Assembly (NCBI RefSeq): GCF_018613935.1 | Contig: NZ_JAGGPF010000011.1 | Span: forward strand, 62,001 to 126,000 | Source of the DNA: Agromyces sp. ISL-38 | GTDB lineage: Bacteria > Actinomycetota > Actinomycetes > Actinomycetales > Microbacteriaceae | Length of the DNA stretch: 64,000 bases | Reading direction: 5' to 3' | Shown: one piece after another, positions 61,328 to 64,000 of the stretch | Layout of the letters: each line of letters begins with the position of its first letter | Position numbering within the stretch: the stretch's first letter is position 1 | Position numbers and translations under genes: made by a program | The notes under the pieces: generated by a model | What the model was told of the DNA's origin: nothing | What the model saw: the letters and a program-made list of their open reading frames with translations, nothing else | Databases searched by the model: none

Positions 61328-64000
61328 GAGGCTCCGCCTCCAAGTCCGAATCCACCGCCAGAAAAACCGGCTCCATATCCGACCTGGGCCAGGACCACAA
61401 TCATCCAAACATCCTCGCCATCCGGGCCGACTCCGTACGCGTAGACGCCCTTTCCTCCAAACCCTTGGGAATAGCTGCCTTCAGCCGACCACATTAGCGA
61501 GTCAAGTTGTTCAGCCGTACGGGCGTTCGTGTAGCCAAACCCAGCTCCGGCCTCTGCTGCGAGTTTCGTGCTCGGCCCAAGCCCAAAGTCCACCCCTCCG
61601 ACAGCCACTCGCGAGCCATCGGGCATGACAACGTTGCACACGCTCGCGCCCATTGCGACCACCACCGAGCTGCCCCCTGCAGCAGCGCATGTAACGAGCC
61701 CAACGTTGACGCCGGCGTGACATTTATTGAAGCTGAATGAGTCGCATGCGAGAGGATCGAGAGGATCGTCGAGCTCGCTGTAGTTCGTTCCTTCGCCGCA
61801 CGCGCCTCGATTGAAGCTCATCTGGCCACCGCAACTCGGCAGCCCACCGCCCAGGTTGATGCTGTTGTCGTCATCTGACGCCGACTCACGAACCGGCGGA
61901 TCTACCGTGACATCCGGCACGACGTCCATCTCGAGTCCTCGTGCGTGTTTGTAGGCGTTGGTGATCCGCGCTTGGTCCGCGGGGGAATCGGACGCTACGT
62001 CTGTGACGCGCAGTCCGGTTGCGTCGGAGCGCGTGACGGGGTTGCTATTGGCGTACGCGTAAGCATTCCACTGTTGCGGGTCCGCGAGGTCGAGGAGCGG
62101 GTCGACGCTGATGAAGGCACCGACAGCCTCATCGAAGTAGCGCGCACCCACCTGCGTGAGCCCAGTGGTTCCGTCGCGGGTCTTCCCGAGAAACTGGCTA
62201 TCGCCAGGCACGGTGGCGGCATCCGATGCGCCGCGGGTGGCGCCGAACGGATCGGTGTAGAGGCGTTTGATCGCGGTCTTGGCGGGGTGGCCGCCGTTCG
62301 GGATGGCCGCGATCGGGGTGCCATGATGATCGGCGACCAGGGAGGTGACGCCGTTGCCGAGGCCGCGGTCGGTGCGGATCGCGACGCTCTTGCCCGCGAA
62401 CGAGTAGTACCGGGTGGCCTTGACCGCCCTGTTGGCCGCAATGTGGATCTCTTGCCCGCCGGCGTACACGGTGGTGCCGCTCGAATCGGTGCGGACGATC
62501 CGGTTCCCGTCGGCGTCGTACACGTTCGACGTGTCGCCGGCGGTGGTGAGCTCGCCTTCGGCATCCCACGTGTATCGCCCGGTCTGGCCCGAGACCTCGA
62601 CGGTGGTGCGATTCCCGGCCGCGTCGTAGCCGTACTTGATCGGCAGCCCAGCCATGGTCGCAGTCGTGACCGCGTGCGGGCCCGCTGTGCCGGCACCGTG
62701 CGCATAGGTGGTCGTGATCGCGGTGCCGTCGGCGGCGGTCGCGGTCTGCTTGGTGCGGTTGCCGAGGACGTCGTAGGTGTAGTTCGTCCAGTACGGTGCC
62801 GCACCGCCCATCGCACCCGCGGATGGTGCTTGCGCGCAGTCCCCGTTGCCGGGTGTCCACGCGGTTTGCAGGTGCGCGAGGCCGTCGTAGTTGAAGCACT
62901 GGCTGTCCTGGAACGCTGCACCGGACAGCGGCGCATTCGTCGGGGTGTCTTTGATGCTGGTGACGTTCCCGGCCGGGTCGTAGGTGTAGCTGAGGTCGAG
63001 TTCGGTGCCGTTGATGCGTTCGCGGTCGAGGCTGATCCCGGCCGATCGTTTCGTGCCGTCCTCATACCGGTACGACACGACCGCCCCGTACGTGTTCCCG
63101 AGGTCTGCGAGCAGCGGGCGGCCGTCGGCGGCGAATCGGGACGCGGCGACGTAGGTGCCCCACCCGAAGCCGCCGCTCATCCAGGACGGCATCGACGAAG
63201 CGGTGTCGTAGATCGTGGTGACCTTCTCCGCGCCGAGGATCGTCTTGCCATCCGCGGACGTGTCGGCTGCCACAACGGCGGGGTAGGTGACGGCCGCGGT
63301 CTGCCCGTCGACGGTGTACGCGTGCTTCGTGCTGAGCGTCCGGGTCTGTAGGTTCGTGAACGCGCCCGTGTTCGGCAGCACGAGGGAAGTCTGGGTGGGC
63401 CGGTACGCGGCGTCCCAGGCATCCGTGCGGGTGACGTACGCCTGCCCGCCCACGTACCGGGTGGCTGAGGTGAGCACACCCTTGAGGACCGTGTCGTACT
63501 GCCATTCCGCGCGGACGGTGCCGGTCGGGGAGCCGTCGCGGACACTGGTGGTGCGACCGAGCGCATCGTAGGTGTACCCGAGGGTCTGGCCGTTGCCATT
63601 CGTGCGGGTGAGCACGCGGCCGAGCACGTCATACGTCGTGGACGAGTCGCCCGCGTCGGGATCAGATGCGGTGATCTGCCGGCCGGCCCAGTCGTAGCCG
63701 TACGCCCACTCGTTGAGATCGGGGTCGACCATGCCTGACAGTCGCCCGGCCGCGTCGTACGTGTATTTGGTTGTGGTTGTGGTCGGAGTCCTGCTGGCGG
63801 GGTCCTCGAGTGCCAACACTTCGGCGACGGTGTCGGCCTCGGATTTCTCGTCAGGATCGCGCACGTATTGGGTCAACTCGACGGTGCGGCCGCGGGCGTC
63901 AACGGTGGTCTTGGTCGGCGTTCCGCCCATGGGCGGGATCTGCAGTGTCTTCGCGCCGTCGTAGTGGGTGATGGTGCGCCACTTCTCGTTGGCGGGGTCG
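61303..64000 (-). CDS. RHS-repeat polymorphic toxin, 3' part
   Basis: The frame is open to the right edge, so the N-terminus is missing; about 899 residues are visible. Many YD/RHS repeats occur (YDAAGRLSGMVDP, YDVLGRVLTRTNGNGQTLGY, YDPAGNVTSIKD), followed by the RHS core end QVGARYFDEAVGAFISVDPL and NAYAYANSNPVTRSDATG. The RHS shell encloses and delivers a C-terminal toxin. That toxin (about 62010-61303, near 235 residues) is unfamiliar. It has several Cys, an acidic linker, and a Gly-rich end with alternating small and hydrophobic residues (GVDFGLGPS, AGAGFGYTNA, VGYGAGFSGGGFGLGGG). No Hint domain lies between core and toxin. Confidence 0.9.
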   Translation of the reverse strand, partial: DPANEKWRTITHYDGAKTLQIPPMGGTPTKTTVDARGRTVELTQYVRDPDEKSEADTVAEVLALEDPASRTPTTTTTKYTYDAAGRLSGMVDPDLNEWAYGYDWAGRQITASDPDAGDSSTTYDVLGRVLTRTNGNGQTLGYTYDALGRTTSVRDGSPTGTVRAEWQYDTVLKGVLTSATRYVGGQAYVTRTDAWDAAYRPTQTSLVLPNTGAFTNLQTRTLSTKHAYTVDGQTAAVTYPAVVAADTSADGKTILGAEKVTTIYDTASSMPSWMSGGFGWGTYVAASRFAADGRPLLADLGNTYGAVVSYRYEDGTKRSAGISLDRERINGTELDLSYTYDPAGNVTSIKDTPTNAPLSGAAFQDSQCFNYDGLAHLQTAWTPGNGDCAQAPSAGAMGGAAPYWTNYTYDVLGNRTKQTATAADGTAITTTYAHGAGTAGPHAVTTATMAGLPIKYGYDAAGNRTTVEVSGQTGRYTWDAEGELTTAGDTSNVYDADGNRIVRTDSSGTTVYAGGQEIHIAANRAVKATRYYSFAGKSVAIRTDRGLGNGVTSLVADHHGTPIAAIPNGGHPAKTAIKRLYTDPFGATRGASDAATVPGDSQFLGKTRDGTTGLTQVGARYFDEAVGAFISVDPLLDLADPQQWNAYAYANSNPVTRSDATGLRVTDVASDSPADQARITNAYKHARGLEMDVVPDVTVDPPVRESASDDDNSINLGGGLPSCGGQMSFNRGACGEGTNYSELDDPLDPLACDSFSFNKCHAGVNVGLVTCAAAGGSSVVVAMGASVCNVVMPDGSRVAVGGVDFGLGPSTKLAAEAGAGFGYTNARTAEQLDSLMWSAEGSYSQGFGGKGVYAYGVGPDGEDVWMIVVLAQVGYGAGFSGGGFGLGGGASCRIGETC

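Overview
The window looks like a high-GC actinobacterial chromosome, most likely from Microbacteriaceae. The reasons are strong G/C preference at third codon positions, many GTG and TTG starts, frequent ATGA/GTGA gene overlaps, lipoprotein sugar-binding proteins, and a REP-like palindrome family (GGTTTCGA...TCAACC / GGTCGAG...TCGAGACC). The family assignment is inference. Much of the window is plant-polysaccharide sugar catabolism.

Layout. 1-3.8 kb: a minus-strand set (enoyl-CoA hydratase-like start, GFA-type zinc protein, aldehyde dehydrogenase, short-chain reductase) divergent from a TetR regulator. 4-5.7 kb: a cupin protein divergent from a LuxR-type regulator. 6.2-19.1 kb: a probable D-apiose locus. 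A short-chain dehydrogenase, an ApnL-like lactonase, an ApnO-like oxidoisomerase, an OiaC-like decarboxylase, a dihydroxyacetone-kinase-type L-erythrulose kinase, a TIM-like isomerase and an RpiB-like isomerase would carry apiose to D-erythrose 4-phosphate. A ribose-type ABC importer with a DUF2291 protein is in the same operon, and a FadR-type regulator sits in the middle with a palindrome in the promoter spacer.

19.2-32.7 kb: an L-rhamnose locus with the transporter RhaTPQS, two paralogous LacI regulators, mutarotase RhaM, isomerase RhaI, an alpha/beta hydrolase carrying an in-frame repeat insertion, a fused aldolase/dehydrogenase, and kinase RhaB. 32.8-36.5 kb: an aldo/keto reductase, a relic of a second rhaB 3' end, an ECF42-type sigma factor with its DGPF/YCII partner, and a DUF998 membrane protein. 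36.6-49.3 kb: a rhamnoside-utilisation locus with an isomerase, a LacI regulator, a giant GH106-like hydrolase, a CUT1 importer and a divergent GH78 alpha-L-rhamnosidase, tied together by AATCGATT operators.

49.4-58.2 kb: a 2-hydroxyacid dehydrogenase, a serine hydrolase, a HipBA-like pair, a NYN-LOTUS protein, a small cupin and a large secreted lyase-like protein. 58.6-64 kb: the 3' part of an RHS polymorphic toxin gene with an unfamiliar Gly/Cys-rich C-terminal domain, a two-helix membrane protein overlapping it (probable immunity), and a decaying tail of older toxin/immunity cassettes: a Hint relic, an immunity-like gene broken by one in-frame TGA, and an intact orphan.

The sugar loci fit together: a secreted lyase and intracellular rhamnosidases release rhamnose-containing pectic sugars, the importers bring them in, and the rha and apiose routes feed central metabolism. 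Apiose occurs in rhamnogalacturonan II, so its co-location with rhamnose genes makes ecological sense (inference).
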